In this document: positions 6,305 to 13,951 of the stretch, piece by piece
How positions within the stretch are numbered: the first letter of the stretch is position 1
How the letters are laid out: the number at the start of each line of letters is the position of its first letter
Origin: Akkermansiaceae bacterium UBA5020
Lineage (GTDB): Bacteria > Verrucomicrobiota > Verrucomicrobiia > Verrucomicrobiales > DEV007
Length of the DNA stretch: 36,150 bases
Assembly (NCBI GenBank): GCA_002396885.1
Contig: DGXY01000139.1
Coordinates: forward strand, 36,889-73,038
Reading direction: 5' to 3'
Notes under the pieces: model-generated
Told to the model about the DNA's origin: nothing
The model's input: the letters and a program-made list of their open reading frames with translations, nothing else
The model's database searches: none
Program-made: the position numbers and the translations under genes

Positions 6305-8179
6305 TTATTCCGCCGATTTTCTGAGGGCGGCCTCCATGAGGCGGAAGCCGCGGTCGATCAGGCTGACGCGGTCCTCGAGGAGTCCGGCGGCGAGCAGGGC
6401 GTTGTCGAGGAGCTGAGCGGCAGCTAGTTTCGCGAGCTCGGGGTTGCCTTCACGGGCCGCCGCAAGGGCGTGGACGAGGCCGTGGCGCGGGTTCAACTCG
6501 AGCTCGACTTTTTGGGCCGGGAGCGGCTCGCCGGGATTCATCGCCTGCAGCATCTGGCGCATCTGAGCACTCATCCCGTGGGCGGGCGCGAGGACGGCAG
6601 CGGGGCTGCTGACGAGTCGCTTTCCGGGGGCGACCTTTTCAATGCGATCACCGAGCTCGGCGGTGAGAAACTCGCAAAGAGCGTTCATAGCCTCATCCGC
6701 GAGGGGCTCGCCGGGCGTCTCGACGCTCGCATCGTCGGACAGCTCGACCTCGGAGGAGGCGGCGGAGACCAGCGACTTGCCGTCGAATTCGCGGAGATGC
6801 TGGATAAGGTATTCATCGATCGAGTCGAGGAAGTAAATCACCTCCAGCCCACGCGCCTTGAGCGCCTCGAGGTAGGGACCCGCCTCGACCGAGGACCGGT
6901 CGCTGCCGGCGAGGTAATAGATCTTGTCCTGTCCATCCTTGGCGCGGGTGAGGTAATCCTCGAAGCCGGTGAGGGTGCCGGGATCGGTCATGCTGCTCTC
7001 GAAGCGGAGCAGTTTGGCGAGGCCCTCGCGATGCTCGAAATCGGTCACGACGCCCTCCTTGAGGAAGCGCGAGAATTTCGCGTAGAACTCGCGGTATTTG
7101 TCGGCGTCGTCTTTCGCCTCGCTGTCGAGGAATTTGAGGAAACGCTTCGTCACGACCCGGTTGAGCTTGCGGACGAGCGAGCTGTCCTGCATCGACTCGC
7201 GACTGATGTTCAGCGGGATGTCGGCACTATCGATGACGCCGCGGAGGAAGCGGAGCCAGTCGGGGAGGAGCCCCTGCGGTTTGTCATCGATGAGAACGTT
7301 CTTGCAGAAGAGGGAGACGCCGGGCTCCATCTGGCCCATGCCCCAGAGCTCGGTATTTTCGGTCGGCACGAAGAGCAGGGCATTGAGCTCGATCGGCGAA
7401 TCCGCATTGAAGTGCATGCGGTAGCGCGGCGCGTCGTAGGCCTTCGAGGAGAACTTGTAGAACTCGTTGTAATCCTCGTCACTGACCTCGTTCTTCTTCT
7501 TCCGCCAGATCGCCTCGACCTTGTTGACCCGCTCTTCGCCGATCATGACGGGGAAGGAGACGAAGTTCGAGTAATTCTCGACGATGGAGCGGACCCGGTC
7601 GGGCGTGGCATAGTCGGCGCAGTCTTCACGCAGCTTCAGGACGATGCGGCACCCGCGCGGAAGTTCCTCCTCCGACTCGGCGATTTCATACCCGGTCTTG
7701 CCATCGCTGGTCCAGACGAGCGACTCGGCCTCGGGACGCCAGGAACGGCTGTAGACGGTGACCTCGTCGGCGACCATGAAGGCCGAGTAAAAACCGACCC
7801 CGAACTGGCCGATGAGGGCGCTCTCCTTGCGGGCCGATTCCTCGAGATTGCGGAGGAAGGCCTTCGAGCCGGAATGGGCGATCGTGCCGAGGTTTTCGTG
7901 AAGCTCTTCACGGGTCATGCCGAGGCCGTGGTCGGCAATGGTGAGGGTCTTGGCCTCCTCGTCGACGGAGAGCTGGATCTCGAGGGGCAGTTCGGGACCG
8001 TGGATCGCACTCTCGGTGAGTTGGAGATGGCGTAGCTTCTCGAGGGCGTCGGAGGCGTTCGAGACGAGCTCGCGCACGAAGATCTCCTTGTCCGTGTAGA
8101 GTGAATGAATGACGATGTCCAGCACCTGGCTGACCTCGGCTTGGAACTCGCGTTTTTCGGGAGCAATCGTGGTAGACAT
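6305..8179 (-). CDS. htpG: Molecular chaperone HtpG (Hsp90)
   Basis: This is a 624-residue cytoplasmic Hsp90 chaperone, an ATP-dependent dimer that remodels client proteins, particularly under stress. The N-terminal GHKL ATPase shows SNASDALEKLR, DHGLGMT, SGSKAFL and IGQFGVGFYSAF, the standard nucleotide-binding and lid motifs. The middle domain keeps NISRESMQ, which supplies the catalytic Arg. The C-terminal dimerisation domain is present and the length is normal. The open frame extends another 72 codons upstream, but homology begins at MSTTIAPEKREFQAEV, so I set the start at the ATG at 8179. That places a sigma32-like promoter about 45 bases upstream (8224-8251), consistent with heat induction. 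The gene is probably monocistronic. Confidence 0.98.
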   Translation of the reverse strand: MSTTIAPEKREFQAEVSQVLDIVIHSLYTDKEIFVRELVSNASDALEKLRHLQLTESAIHGPELPLEIQLSVDEEAKTLTIADHGLGMTREELHENLGTIAHSGSKAFLRNLEESARKESALIGQFGVGFYSAFMVADEVTVYSRSWRPEAESLVWTSDGKTGYEIAESEEELPRGCRIVLKLREDCADYATPDRVRSIVENYSNFVSFPVMIGEERVNKVEAIWRKKKNEVSDEDYNEFYKFSSKAYDAPRYRMHFNADSPIELNALLFVPTENTELWGMGQMEPGVSLFCKNVLIDDKPQGLLPDWLRFLRGVIDSADIPLNISRESMQDSSLVRKLNRVVTKRFLKFLDSEAKDDADKYREFYAKFSRFLKEGVVTDFEHREGLAKLLRFESSMTDPGTLTGFEDYLTRAKDGQDKIYYLAGSDRSSVEAGPYLEALKARGLEVIYFLDSIDEYLIQHLREFDGKSLVSAASSEVELSDDASVETPGEPLADEAMNALCEFLTAELGDRIEKVAPGKRLVSSPAAVLAPAHGMSAQMRQMLQAMNPGEPLPAQKVELELNPRHGLVHALAAAREGNPELAKLAAAQLLDNALLAAGLLEDRVSLIDRGFRLMEAALRKSAE

Positions 8180-8223
8180 AGGGAGGGTGGGTTGGTTTTG
8201 AAAAAAGAAAAGTGCGGGACGGA

Positions 8224-8251
8224 AAATGGGGACGGCGCGGCGCTTGTCAAG
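8224..8251 (-). promoter_or_regulatory. Sigma32 (RpoH)-like heat-shock promoter of htpG
   Basis: Read on the minus strand, CTTGACA (8251-8245) is followed after 13 bases by CCCCATTT (8231-8224). The RpoH consensus is CTTGAAA-N11-16-CCCCATnT, so the match is one mismatch at the -35 and a full -10. The predicted transcript would start near 8217, giving a leader of about 40 bases. htpG is a classic RpoH target in proteobacteria, which supports the call; whether this organism has RpoH is not shown here. Confidence 0.75.
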
Positions 8252-8258
8252 GACAAGC
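8242..8258. promoter_or_regulatory. Perfect palindrome over the htpG -35 region
   Basis: GCTTGTC (8242-8248), a 3-base spacer and GACAAGC (8252-8258) form a perfect 7-bp dyad covering the -35 box of the htpG promoter. It could be a repressor operator. It is not a CIRCE element (TTAGCACTC-N9-GAGTGCTAA), so HrcA is not suggested. It may also affect the divergent nucleotidyltransferase gene. Confidence 0.45.
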
Positions 8259-8290
8259 CTCTCGTCTAACCTCCATTGGAGCCGCCGGTG

Positions 8291-8836
8291 ATGGCTGCCA
8301 AGAATCCGCCTCTCTTGATGAAGGAGCTCATTTGCCACCTCAATTTCAAGGAGATCCCGTTCCTCCTGATCGGCGGAAGGGGGCTGGAGGCCCATGGATA
8401 CGTCCGCAACACGAAAGACGTGGATCTACTGATCTCGCTGCAAAGCAAGGATGCGATCGCCACCTCGCTTCGTGAATTGGAATACGCCTGCATCGCCGAA
8501 ACCGCGATCTTTTCGCGTTGGAGATCCGCAAATCCGATTTCGGACGACGTAGACCTTCTCTATGTCGATCCGGGCACCTACGCAAAGCTCGCTTCAGATG
8601 CCATCACGATGGACTTTGGGTCCGAAACCGTGTCCGTTCCGTCATTACTGGGGATGATCGCTCTGAAACTCCATGCCATACGGAACAACCCGGAAAGACG
8701 TCATCGCGATGTCTCTGATATACGCGCAGTGATCGAACTTCACCGAAACACGATTCATCCCGATGAGATCCAAAGCATGTGCGAACGTTACGGCCCACCT
8801 GGAATCTTCAACGACCTGAACCAAGACTTCGAATGA
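8291..8836 (+). CDS. Nucleotidyltransferase-fold protein
   Basis: This 181-residue protein has the minimal nucleotidyltransferase (MNT/AbiEii-like) fold. LIGGRGLEAHGY followed by RNTKDVDLLI matches the GG-x-R-T-x-DVD pattern, with the two metal-binding Asp residues in DVD. Later motifs are DDVDLLY and ALKLHAIRNNPERRHRDVSDI, the latter common to this family. The start is ATG 8291; an upstream TTG adds five residues. Relatives include toxins or antitoxins of AbiE- and MNT-HEPN-type systems that add nucleotides to tRNA or to a partner protein, as well as housekeeping proteins. Its stop codon overlaps the start of a small unknown gene (ATGA), so the two are translationally coupled. No HEPN or AbiEi gene is adjacent, so a defence or toxin role is only a possibility. 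Confidence 0.85.
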   Translation: MAAKNPPLLMKELICHLNFKEIPFLLIGGRGLEAHGYVRNTKDVDLLISLQSKDAIATSLRELEYACIAETAIFSRWRSANPISDDVDLLYVDPGTYAKLASDAITMDFGSETVSVPSLLGMIALKLHAIRNNPERRHRDVSDIRAVIELHRNTIHPDEIQSMCERYGPPGIFNDLNQDFE

Positions 8837-9039
8837 ATCCCGACCTTCTCGATCTTGACCTTCCTTTCGGCGAGTTCCCCGATCTGAGTCCGCGTCAAAG
8901 TTCACCGGAGGAGAACGACGCGTGGCATTTGGCGAATCGGAAGATGCGCCTTCTCCGGGGTGATGTTGATTCTGGATTCTCTCCGGTGAACGCTTTCTTC
9001 TCGATGGAGGAATCGGCGAGTCATCCGGTCGAATCCTGA
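8833..9039 (+). CDS. Small unknown protein coupled to nucleotidyltransferase
   Basis: This is a 68-residue acidic protein with no family I recognise. The ATG at 8833 overlaps the TGA stop of the nucleotidyltransferase gene by the ATGA arrangement, which strongly supports this start and coupled translation. An upstream in-frame start at 8779 would lie inside the neighbour and is unlikely. The N-terminus is rich in Asp and Leu (MNPDLLDLDLPFGEF) and the centre has AWHLANRKMRLL, which could be a short amphipathic helix. There is no signal peptide, transmembrane segment or HTH. By context it may be an accessory or antidote to the nucleotidyltransferase; this is inference. Confidence 0.6.
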   Translation: MNPDLLDLDLPFGEFPDLSPRQSSPEENDAWHLANRKMRLLRGDVDSGFSPVNAFFSMEESASHPVES

Positions 9040-9071
9040 GAGCACTCTTGAAACCCAGTGACGACCGGGAG

Positions 9072-9099
9072 GTAGCCACGACGGAGCAAAAGCCGCTCC
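9072..9099. repeat. Truncated GTAGCC element with GGAGC hairpin
   Basis: GTAGCCACGA matches the left end of the main repeat family. It leads into a hairpin GGAGC (9083-9087)/GCTCC (9095-9099) that abuts the stop codon of the minus-strand SPFH gene at 9100-9102. It separates two convergent genes. It looks like a shorter relative of the family and could slow or end transcription from either side. Confidence 0.5.
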
Positions 9100-10017
9100 T
9101 CACCCGCCGATCGGGGGCGGGGTGCGGGCCACGTCGCGCTCGGCTTCGAGGGCCGGAAGGATGCCCGCTCCGGTCGGCATGAGGATAACTTCGCTGCCTC
9201 CGGCGACGATCTCCTGGGTCTCGAGCACGGCGAAAAGGGTCTCGATGACCTCGCGGTCCTGACCGATCTCGCGCAGGGCCTCGCCGACGAGACGGGGACG
9301 CACCGCCTGGGCCTTGGCGAATTCGATCGAGGCCTCGCGTTCGGCCTTCGACTTGATGATGTCGACCTGGTTGTCGCCGGCCTGACGAATCGCCGAGGTG
9401 ACCTGACGGAGGCGATTGATGACCTTTTGCTCGATTTGGTGGATCATCGCGGCGTCGCGGAAATGGACCTTGCGGATGTAGACCGAGCCCAGCGAATAAC
9501 CCCAACTCTCCGACTTCGGCGAGACCTCGGTGCGCACTTCGCGGCTCATGTGGTGGCGGTTCTGCATCATGCTGTCGAGCGGCATGTTGCTGAGACTGCG
9601 CACCGTTGTGTTGGTGACGTTGGCCATCAGCGAACCCTCGGGATCGGTGTTCTCAAAGAGATAAGCAACGGGATTGCTGACACGCATCTCATACCAGACC
9701 CCGATGCCCACGGGCGTGCCCTCTTCGGAGTTCACCGCGCGGCTGCGGAGGTAACGCTGGTCGAGACGCAGATCGAGGGTATGGACCTTCCCGAAAAAGG
9801 GCACGAGAAGCACCCCTGGCCCGATCGAGAAGGGCGTGATGTGGAGACCGGGCTCGTCAATCACGCCGATGACCTTCCCGAAAAGGACGAAGACCTTGCA
9901 GCGGCATTCGTTCACCGTGGTGAACCAGCAGAGGTATTTGAGGATCCCGAGCAAAATCGGGAGCCCGATGAGGAGGCCGAAAAAGGCCAGGGCGGCGCCG
10001 AAGAAAAATTCGCTCAT
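9100..10017 (-). CDS. SPFH/band-7 membrane protein B (HflC-like)
   Basis: This 305-residue protein is of the stomatin/prohibitin/flotillin/HflKC superfamily. An N-terminal membrane segment (about residues 6-33) is followed by the SPFH domain, with GLHITPFSIGPGVLLVPF and LDLRLDQRYLRSRAV as family-like strands. A charged helical region rich in Ala, Glu and Lys (about 200-260, AEREASIEFAKAQA) follows. Such proteins form large oligomeric rings that organise membrane microdomains and regulate proteases such as FtsH. The gene overlaps the upstream SPFH gene by ATGA, so the pair is co-translated, much as HflK and HflC are. Assignment as HflC itself is not certain, since no FtsH or hflX gene is near and the sequence is divergent. 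Confidence 0.88.
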   Translation of the reverse strand: MSEFFFGAALAFFGLLIGLPILLGILKYLCWFTTVNECRCKVFVLFGKVIGVIDEPGLHITPFSIGPGVLLVPFFGKVHTLDLRLDQRYLRSRAVNSEEGTPVGIGVWYEMRVSNPVAYLFENTDPEGSLMANVTNTTVRSLSNMPLDSMMQNRHHMSREVRTEVSPKSESWGYSLGSVYIRKVHFRDAAMIHQIEQKVINRLRQVTSAIRQAGDNQVDIIKSKAEREASIEFAKAQAVRPRLVGEALREIGQDREVIETLFAVLETQEIVAGGSEVILMPTGAGILPALEAERDVARTPPPIGG

Positions 10018-11036
10018 GAGTTGAGGGAGGGATGGTCCGCGATGACCCGGCGGGCGCGACGGAAGAGCTGCAGTTTCACGTTGCGCAGGTAGCCCTGCAG
10101 CGAGGCGGGTCCGCCATTCTGTTTCAGGGCGAAGAGCTCGCCGGCGACGCGGCGGAGCGGCTCGACCTCGGCCTGGACGCGCATCGTCTGGATTTCGACG
10201 GCACGTTTCGATTGCTCTATCTTCTGATCGGCCTCGGCCTGGGCGAGGCTGATGTCGGCCGAGACCTCGTTGTGCGCCGTGTTGATCGCGGCGAGGGCCG
10301 AGTCAATGTCCGGCGGCGGATCGATCCCGGTGATGAGCGAGGCATCGAGCTCGATCCCGTAGCGGGCCGCCGAGCTGAGGCACTCCGTGTTCATCTGCTC
10401 GTTGAGCTCGTTGAGATTCTTCCGCAGGTCGTTGATCGAGACCCCCTCGATCTGCGGAGTGCCGCCCTCCATGATGGCGTCGTCGATCTGGTCGAGGCTG
10501 ACGCCCTCGGCCTCGTGCTTCGCCTGGAAATTCGCGATGCGCTCGCGGAGGATGGAGACGAAGTAGCCCATGATGTGGGCGACGGGATGCTTTACCCCGA
10601 AGAGGTAGGCGTAGAGATTCCGCTCCGAGACCTTGAAACGGAGCTGTCCGGTCACGCCGATGTTGAGCTGATCCTTCGAGACCGCCTCGAGCACGGTCCA
10701 GTTCTTGTTCACGGACGGATCCTCGGGATCGTAAGCGATGCTCGCCGTCTCGATCGCGATGCTGACCTTGTGCACCTTCTGCCAGGGCATCTTCACATAG
10801 GGACCACCCGGCCCGACGACCCGCACCTGGGGATAGGCGTAGCGGGGTTTTTGCTCGTCACTCAGGTGCTCGGCGATGGGGAGATCGAGGGTCGTTTTGC
10901 CCTTCAGCCGCTGCGCCCGCCCTAGAGTGGTGACGACGGCCCGCTCGTTTTGCTCGACGGTATAGAAACCGGTGAGGACGCAGCGGACGATGAACCAAGC
11001 GACGGCACCAAAGAAGATTCCGATGAAAAAGCCCAT
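10014..11036 (-). CDS. SPFH/band-7 membrane protein A (HflK-like)
   Basis: This is the 340-residue partner of the next gene. The N-terminus is a membrane segment (MGFFIGIFFGAVAWF, about residues 2-25) with the rest cytoplasmic or periplasmic. FYTVEQNERAVVTTLGRA is the standard SPFH entry motif, followed by PWQKVHKVSIA. A long Ala/Glu/Gln helix (about 255-310, AQAEADQKIEQSKRAVEIQ) supports oligomerisation. The reading frame is open for 27 codons upstream, but homology and the membrane helix begin at the ATG at 11036. The stop overlaps the start of the second SPFH gene. The conserved order of two different SPFH genes suggests hetero-oligomeric rings. The upstream region (11037-11199) is shared with a divergent secreted-protein gene. 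Confidence 0.88.
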   Translation of the reverse strand: MGFFIGIFFGAVAWFIVRCVLTGFYTVEQNERAVVTTLGRAQRLKGKTTLDLPIAEHLSDEQKPRYAYPQVRVVGPGGPYVKMPWQKVHKVSIAIETASIAYDPEDPSVNKNWTVLEAVSKDQLNIGVTGQLRFKVSERNLYAYLFGVKHPVAHIMGYFVSILRERIANFQAKHEAEGVSLDQIDDAIMEGGTPQIEGVSINDLRKNLNELNEQMNTECLSSAARYGIELDASLITGIDPPPDIDSALAAINTAHNEVSADISLAQAEADQKIEQSKRAVEIQTMRVQAEVEPLRRVAGELFALKQNGGPASLQGYLRNVKLQLFRRARRVIADHPSLNS

Positions 11037-11199
11037 ACGATGATCAGCGTGGACACGCCACGGGGAAAAGCCAAGTAAAATCTGTTGCACGATAGGGCGG
11101 AAAAGAGTTCGGGGCACGGCATCAGGGCGCGGCCCCGGTTGTAATTTTCCTTTTCATCCCGGTGGTTCCCGGCGGAAGATTAACCAGTTCCTTTTACCC

Positions 11200-12429
11200 A
11201 TGATACGCCTCGCCAACCTTCTACTCTTCATTCTCCTCGTCAGCCCCCTCGCCGCTTCGGAAAATTGGCCGGGCTGGCGTGGTCCGCGCGGCGACGGCTC
11301 GGTCGCAGACGCTCCCAATCTGGCGGTGAAGTTCGATCCCGCGACCGACGCGGTGTGGAAGACGGCGATCCCCGGGATCGGCCATGCCTCGCCGGTGATC
11401 TGGGAGGACCGGATCTTTCTCGTCACCGCCGAAGAGGGCAAACGCTCCCTCCTCAGTCTCGACCGCGTCAGCGGCAAGATCCTCTGGAGCGAGGTCGTCC
11501 TCGAAGCGCCGATGGAGGAGATCCACCGGCTCAACAGCCACGCCTCGAGCACGCCGGTGACGGACGGGGAAACGGTCTTCGTCAGCTTTCTCGACGAGAC
11601 GGAGATGTTCGTCGCGGCCTACGATTTCGCCGGAAAGAAGCTTTGGGAAACGCGTCCCGGAGGATTCTCCAGCAAACACGGCTATTGCTCGTGCCCCGTC
11701 CTCTGGAATGGCAAGGTCATCGTCAACGGCGATCACGACGGCGACGCCTACCTCGTGGCCCTTGATCAGAAGACCGGCGCGACGATCTGGAAGACGGACC
11801 GTCCTAACAAAACGCGAAGCTATTGCACGCCCCTCCTCCGCGAGATCGACGGAAAAATGCAGATGATCCTCTCGGGCAGCCTCTCCGTGGCCTCCTACGA
11901 TCCCGACACCGGCAAGCAGATCTGGGTGATCGATGGACCGACCGAGCAATTCGTCGCCTCGCTCGTCTACCACGAGGGTGAGAAGCTGATCTTCCTGACC
12001 TGCGGCTTTCCGCAGAAGCACATGCTCGCGATCCGGCCGGACGGCAGCGGCAACGTTACGAAAACCCACGTCGCCTGGCGCGACATCGAAGGCGCGGCCT
12101 ACGTGCCGAGTCCGGTGGTGAGCGGCGATCATTTCGTGCTCGTGGCCGACAACGGGGTGGCCAGCTGTTTTGTGGCAAAGACCGGCGAACGCTACTGGCG
12201 CGAGCGGCTCCCCGGCGGTCACAGCGCCTCGCTCCTCTCCGCGAACGGGCTCGTCTATTTTGTGTCCGACGAAGGCATCGTCTCGGTCGTGAAACCGGGC
12301 AAGACCTTCGACGTGATCGCCCAATCGCCCCTCGGCGAAAAGGTCTCGGCCTCGCCGGCGGTTTATGACAATCATCTCTTCCTCCGTGGCGAAAAACATC
12401 TCTATTGCATCGCGCCGAAGAAAGACTAG
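11200..12429 (+). CDS. Secreted PQQ-binding-like beta-propeller protein
   Basis: This 409-residue protein has a Sec signal peptide (MIRLANLLLFILLVSPLAAS) directly followed by NWPGWRGPRGDG, a hallmark start of exported WD40-like PQQ-type propellers in PVC bacteria. Repeated blade motifs include SLDRVSGKILW, AYDFAGKKLW, ALDQKTGATIW, SYDPDTGKQIW and FVAKTGERYW, about one per 45 residues. These are structural repeats of a propeller, not proof of PQQ binding or dehydrogenase activity. It is likely periplasmic. A second paralogue is at 31513. A hairpin that can terminate transcription follows at 12460-12478. Confidence 0.92.
   Translation: MIRLANLLLFILLVSPLAASENWPGWRGPRGDGSVADAPNLAVKFDPATDAVWKTAIPGIGHASPVIWEDRIFLVTAEEGKRSLLSLDRVSGKILWSEVVLEAPMEEIHRLNSHASSTPVTDGETVFVSFLDETEMFVAAYDFAGKKLWETRPGGFSSKHGYCSCPVLWNGKVIVNGDHDGDAYLVALDQKTGATIWKTDRPNKTRSYCTPLLREIDGKMQMILSGSLSVASYDPDTGKQIWVIDGPTEQFVASLVYHEGEKLIFLTCGFPQKHMLAIRPDGSGNVTKTHVAWRDIEGAAYVPSPVVSGDHFVLVADNGVASCFVAKTGERYWRERLPGGHSASLLSANGLVYFVSDEGIVSVVKPGKTFDVIAQSPLGEKVSASPAVYDNHLFLRGEKHLYCIAPKKD
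11803..11811 (-). repeat. TTTGTTAGG motif, copy 2
   Basis: Exact copy on the minus strand inside the propeller gene, where the coding strand reads CCT-AAC-AAA (Pro-Asn-Lys). The frame differs from copy 1, so protein sequence does not explain the repeat. Confidence 0.45.
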
Positions 12430-12447
12430 ATCGATTCTTCCAACCCC

Positions 12448-12487
12448 GTAGCCCTGATCAAGCGGCGGGACGCCGCTTCTACTTTTT
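12448..12487 (+). terminator. Hairpin terminator within a GTAG...CTAC element
   Basis: AAGCGGCG (12460-12467), loop GGA, CGCCGCTT (12471-12478) is a perfect 8-bp stem followed by CTACTTTTT, so it should act as a rho-independent terminator for the upstream propeller gene. The full unit (12448-12482) begins GTAGCC and ends CTAC like the other repeats in the window but has an unrelated core, suggesting a second repeat family with the same ends. Confidence 0.7.
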
Positions 12488-12506
12488 CCCGTGACCCGTG
12501 ACCCTC

Positions 12507-12941
12507 ATGCTCAAAGGAATCTCCCCTCTTCTCTCTCCTGATCTTCTTGCGACGCTGGCCCGGATGGGTCATGGCGACGAGATCGTGCTCGCGGATGCGC
12601 ATTTTCCCGGTGAATCGGTCGGGCCGGAGGTGATCCGTGCCGATGGACTGCGCATCGCCCCGCTCCTCGATGCGATCCTGCCTCTCTTCGAACTCGATTC
12701 GTTTATCCCGCATCCTGTCGCGATGATGGATGCGGTGCCAGGCGACTCGCTCGACCCTTCGGTGGAGGCCGCCTATCTCGAGGCGATCCATCGTCATGCG
12801 CCCGGGACCCCGGCGATCGAACGGGTCGAACGTTTCGCCTTCTACGAACGGGCCCGGGACGCCTTTGCGGTGGTCATGACCGGGGAAACGGCGAAGTATG
12901 GCAACGTCATCCTCGTGAAGGGCGTGACCCCGGTGAAGTGA
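12507..12941 (+). CDS. fucU: L-fucose mutarotase (RbsD/FucU family)
   Basis: This 144-residue enzyme interconverts the alpha and beta anomers of L-fucose (and related sugars), feeding downstream fucose catabolism. The N-terminus MLKGISPLLSPDLL, then MGHGDEIVLADAHFP with catalytic His22, and the later EAIHRHAP and RFAFYERARDAFAVVMTGE motifs match FucU closely. It is cytoplasmic and decameric in known homologues. An in-frame GTG at 12498 precedes the ATG but is less likely. It ends within bases of the aldo/keto reductase start, which suggests a small operon for oxidation of free fucose or a similar sugar. Distinguishing fucose from ribose specificity by sequence alone is reasonably but not fully safe. 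Confidence 0.92.
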   Translation: MLKGISPLLSPDLLATLARMGHGDEIVLADAHFPGESVGPEVIRADGLRIAPLLDAILPLFELDSFIPHPVAMMDAVPGDSLDPSVEAAYLEAIHRHAPGTPAIERVERFAFYERARDAFAVVMTGETAKYGNVILVKGVTPVK

Positions 12942-12946
12942 ATCGA

Positions 12947-13939
12947 ATGAACCTCCCCTGGCCCCGCATCGTTTTCGGCACCACGCCACTCGGGAACATC
13001 TACCGGGTCGTGCCGGAGGAAACCAAACGCGAACTGATCACGGCCTGGTTTCAACACGCCGGAGCACCGGTCTTCATCGACTCGGCCGGGAAATACGGGG
13101 CGGGACTCGCTCTCGAAAGTCTCGGCAAACACCTCGCCGCCCTCGGCATCGCGCCGGAGGAGGTCGTCATTAGCAACAAACTCGGCTGGAAACGCGCGCC
13201 GCTGCTCACGCCCGAGCCGACCTTTGAACCGGGCGCCTGGTTTGGTCTCGAACACGATGCGGTGCAACGCATCAGCTACGAGGGCATCCTCGAATGTCAT
13301 GAGGAGGGAAACCGGCTCCTCGGTTCCTATGAATCGCGGGTCGTCTCGGTGCACGATCCCGATGAATACCTCGCCGCGGCCGACTCGGCGGCGGACGACG
13401 AGCGCCGTTTCCACGATCTTCTCGAGGCCTACCGCGCCCTCTACGAATTGAAGGCGGCGGGCAAAGCCGATGCGGTCGGGGTGGGGGCGAAAAACTGGCA
13501 TTCGATCCTGCGGCTCCATGAAGCGGGGGTCGAGTTCGACTGGGTCATGTTCGCGAATTCCTACACCGTGATGCGGCATCCGCTGGAGCTGCGCCGCTTC
13601 ATGGAGGTGCTCGAGAAGCGCGGCACCGCGATCGTGAATTCGGCCGTCTTTCACGGAGGTTTCCTCACGGGAGGCGAGTTCTTCGACTACCGCAAGGTCA
13701 CCCGCGAATCGGATCCAGCGCTCTATGATTGGCGCGATCGCTTCGAGGTGCTCTGCGCGCGATTCGCGGTCTCACCCGCGGCGGCGGCCGCCGCCTATGG
13801 ACGATCCGCTCCGGGAGTCGTCGCCCTCGCCCTCAGCACGAGCCAGCCCGAGCGCGTCGCCGAGATGGTGACCTTGGCGCACGCGGAGATGAGCGGGGAG
13901 TTTGAAGCGGCGCTGGTGGCCGAGGGATTGATTGGGTGA
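12947..13939 (+). CDS. Aldo/keto reductase, likely L-fucose dehydrogenase
   Basis: This is a 330-residue NAD(P)-dependent aldo/keto reductase. The N-terminal strand (RIVFGTTPLGN) is followed by the expected catalytic tetrad: Asp in FIDSAGKYGAG, Tyr in the same motif, Lys in ISNKLGW and His in VSVHDPDEY. A family-like ALSTSQPERVAEMV coenzyme region lies near the C-terminus. The subfamily resembles D-threo-aldose 1-dehydrogenase/L-fucose dehydrogenase, which oxidises fucose to the lactone. The adjacent fucU supports a non-phosphorylating fucose route, although the lactonase and dehydratase of such a pathway are not in this cluster. I use ATG 12947; a GTG at 12938 would overlap the fucU stop. 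It ends 12 bases from a convergent ABC gene. Confidence 0.88.
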   Translation: MNLPWPRIVFGTTPLGNIYRVVPEETKRELITAWFQHAGAPVFIDSAGKYGAGLALESLGKHLAALGIAPEEVVISNKLGWKRAPLLTPEPTFEPGAWFGLEHDAVQRISYEGILECHEEGNRLLGSYESRVVSVHDPDEYLAAADSAADDERRFHDLLEAYRALYELKAAGKADAVGVGAKNWHSILRLHEAGVEFDWVMFANSYTVMRHPLELRRFMEVLEKRGTAIVNSAVFHGGFLTGGEFFDYRKVTRESDPALYDWRDRFEVLCARFAVSPAAAAAAYGRSAPGVVALALSTSQPERVAEMVTLAHAEMSGEFEAALVAEGLIG

Positions 13940-13951
13940 GGAAGTTTTGCC

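Noticed and set aside
8180..8290. A CIRCE/HrcA operator before htpG
   Set aside because: The dyad there is GCTTGTC-N3-GACAAGC, not TTAGCACTC-N9-GAGTGCTAA.
8179..8395. A longer N-terminus for HtpG starting at 8395
   Set aside because: The extra 72 codons lie antisense to the nucleotidyltransferase gene, would place the heat-shock promoter inside the gene, and do not match Hsp90 proteins.
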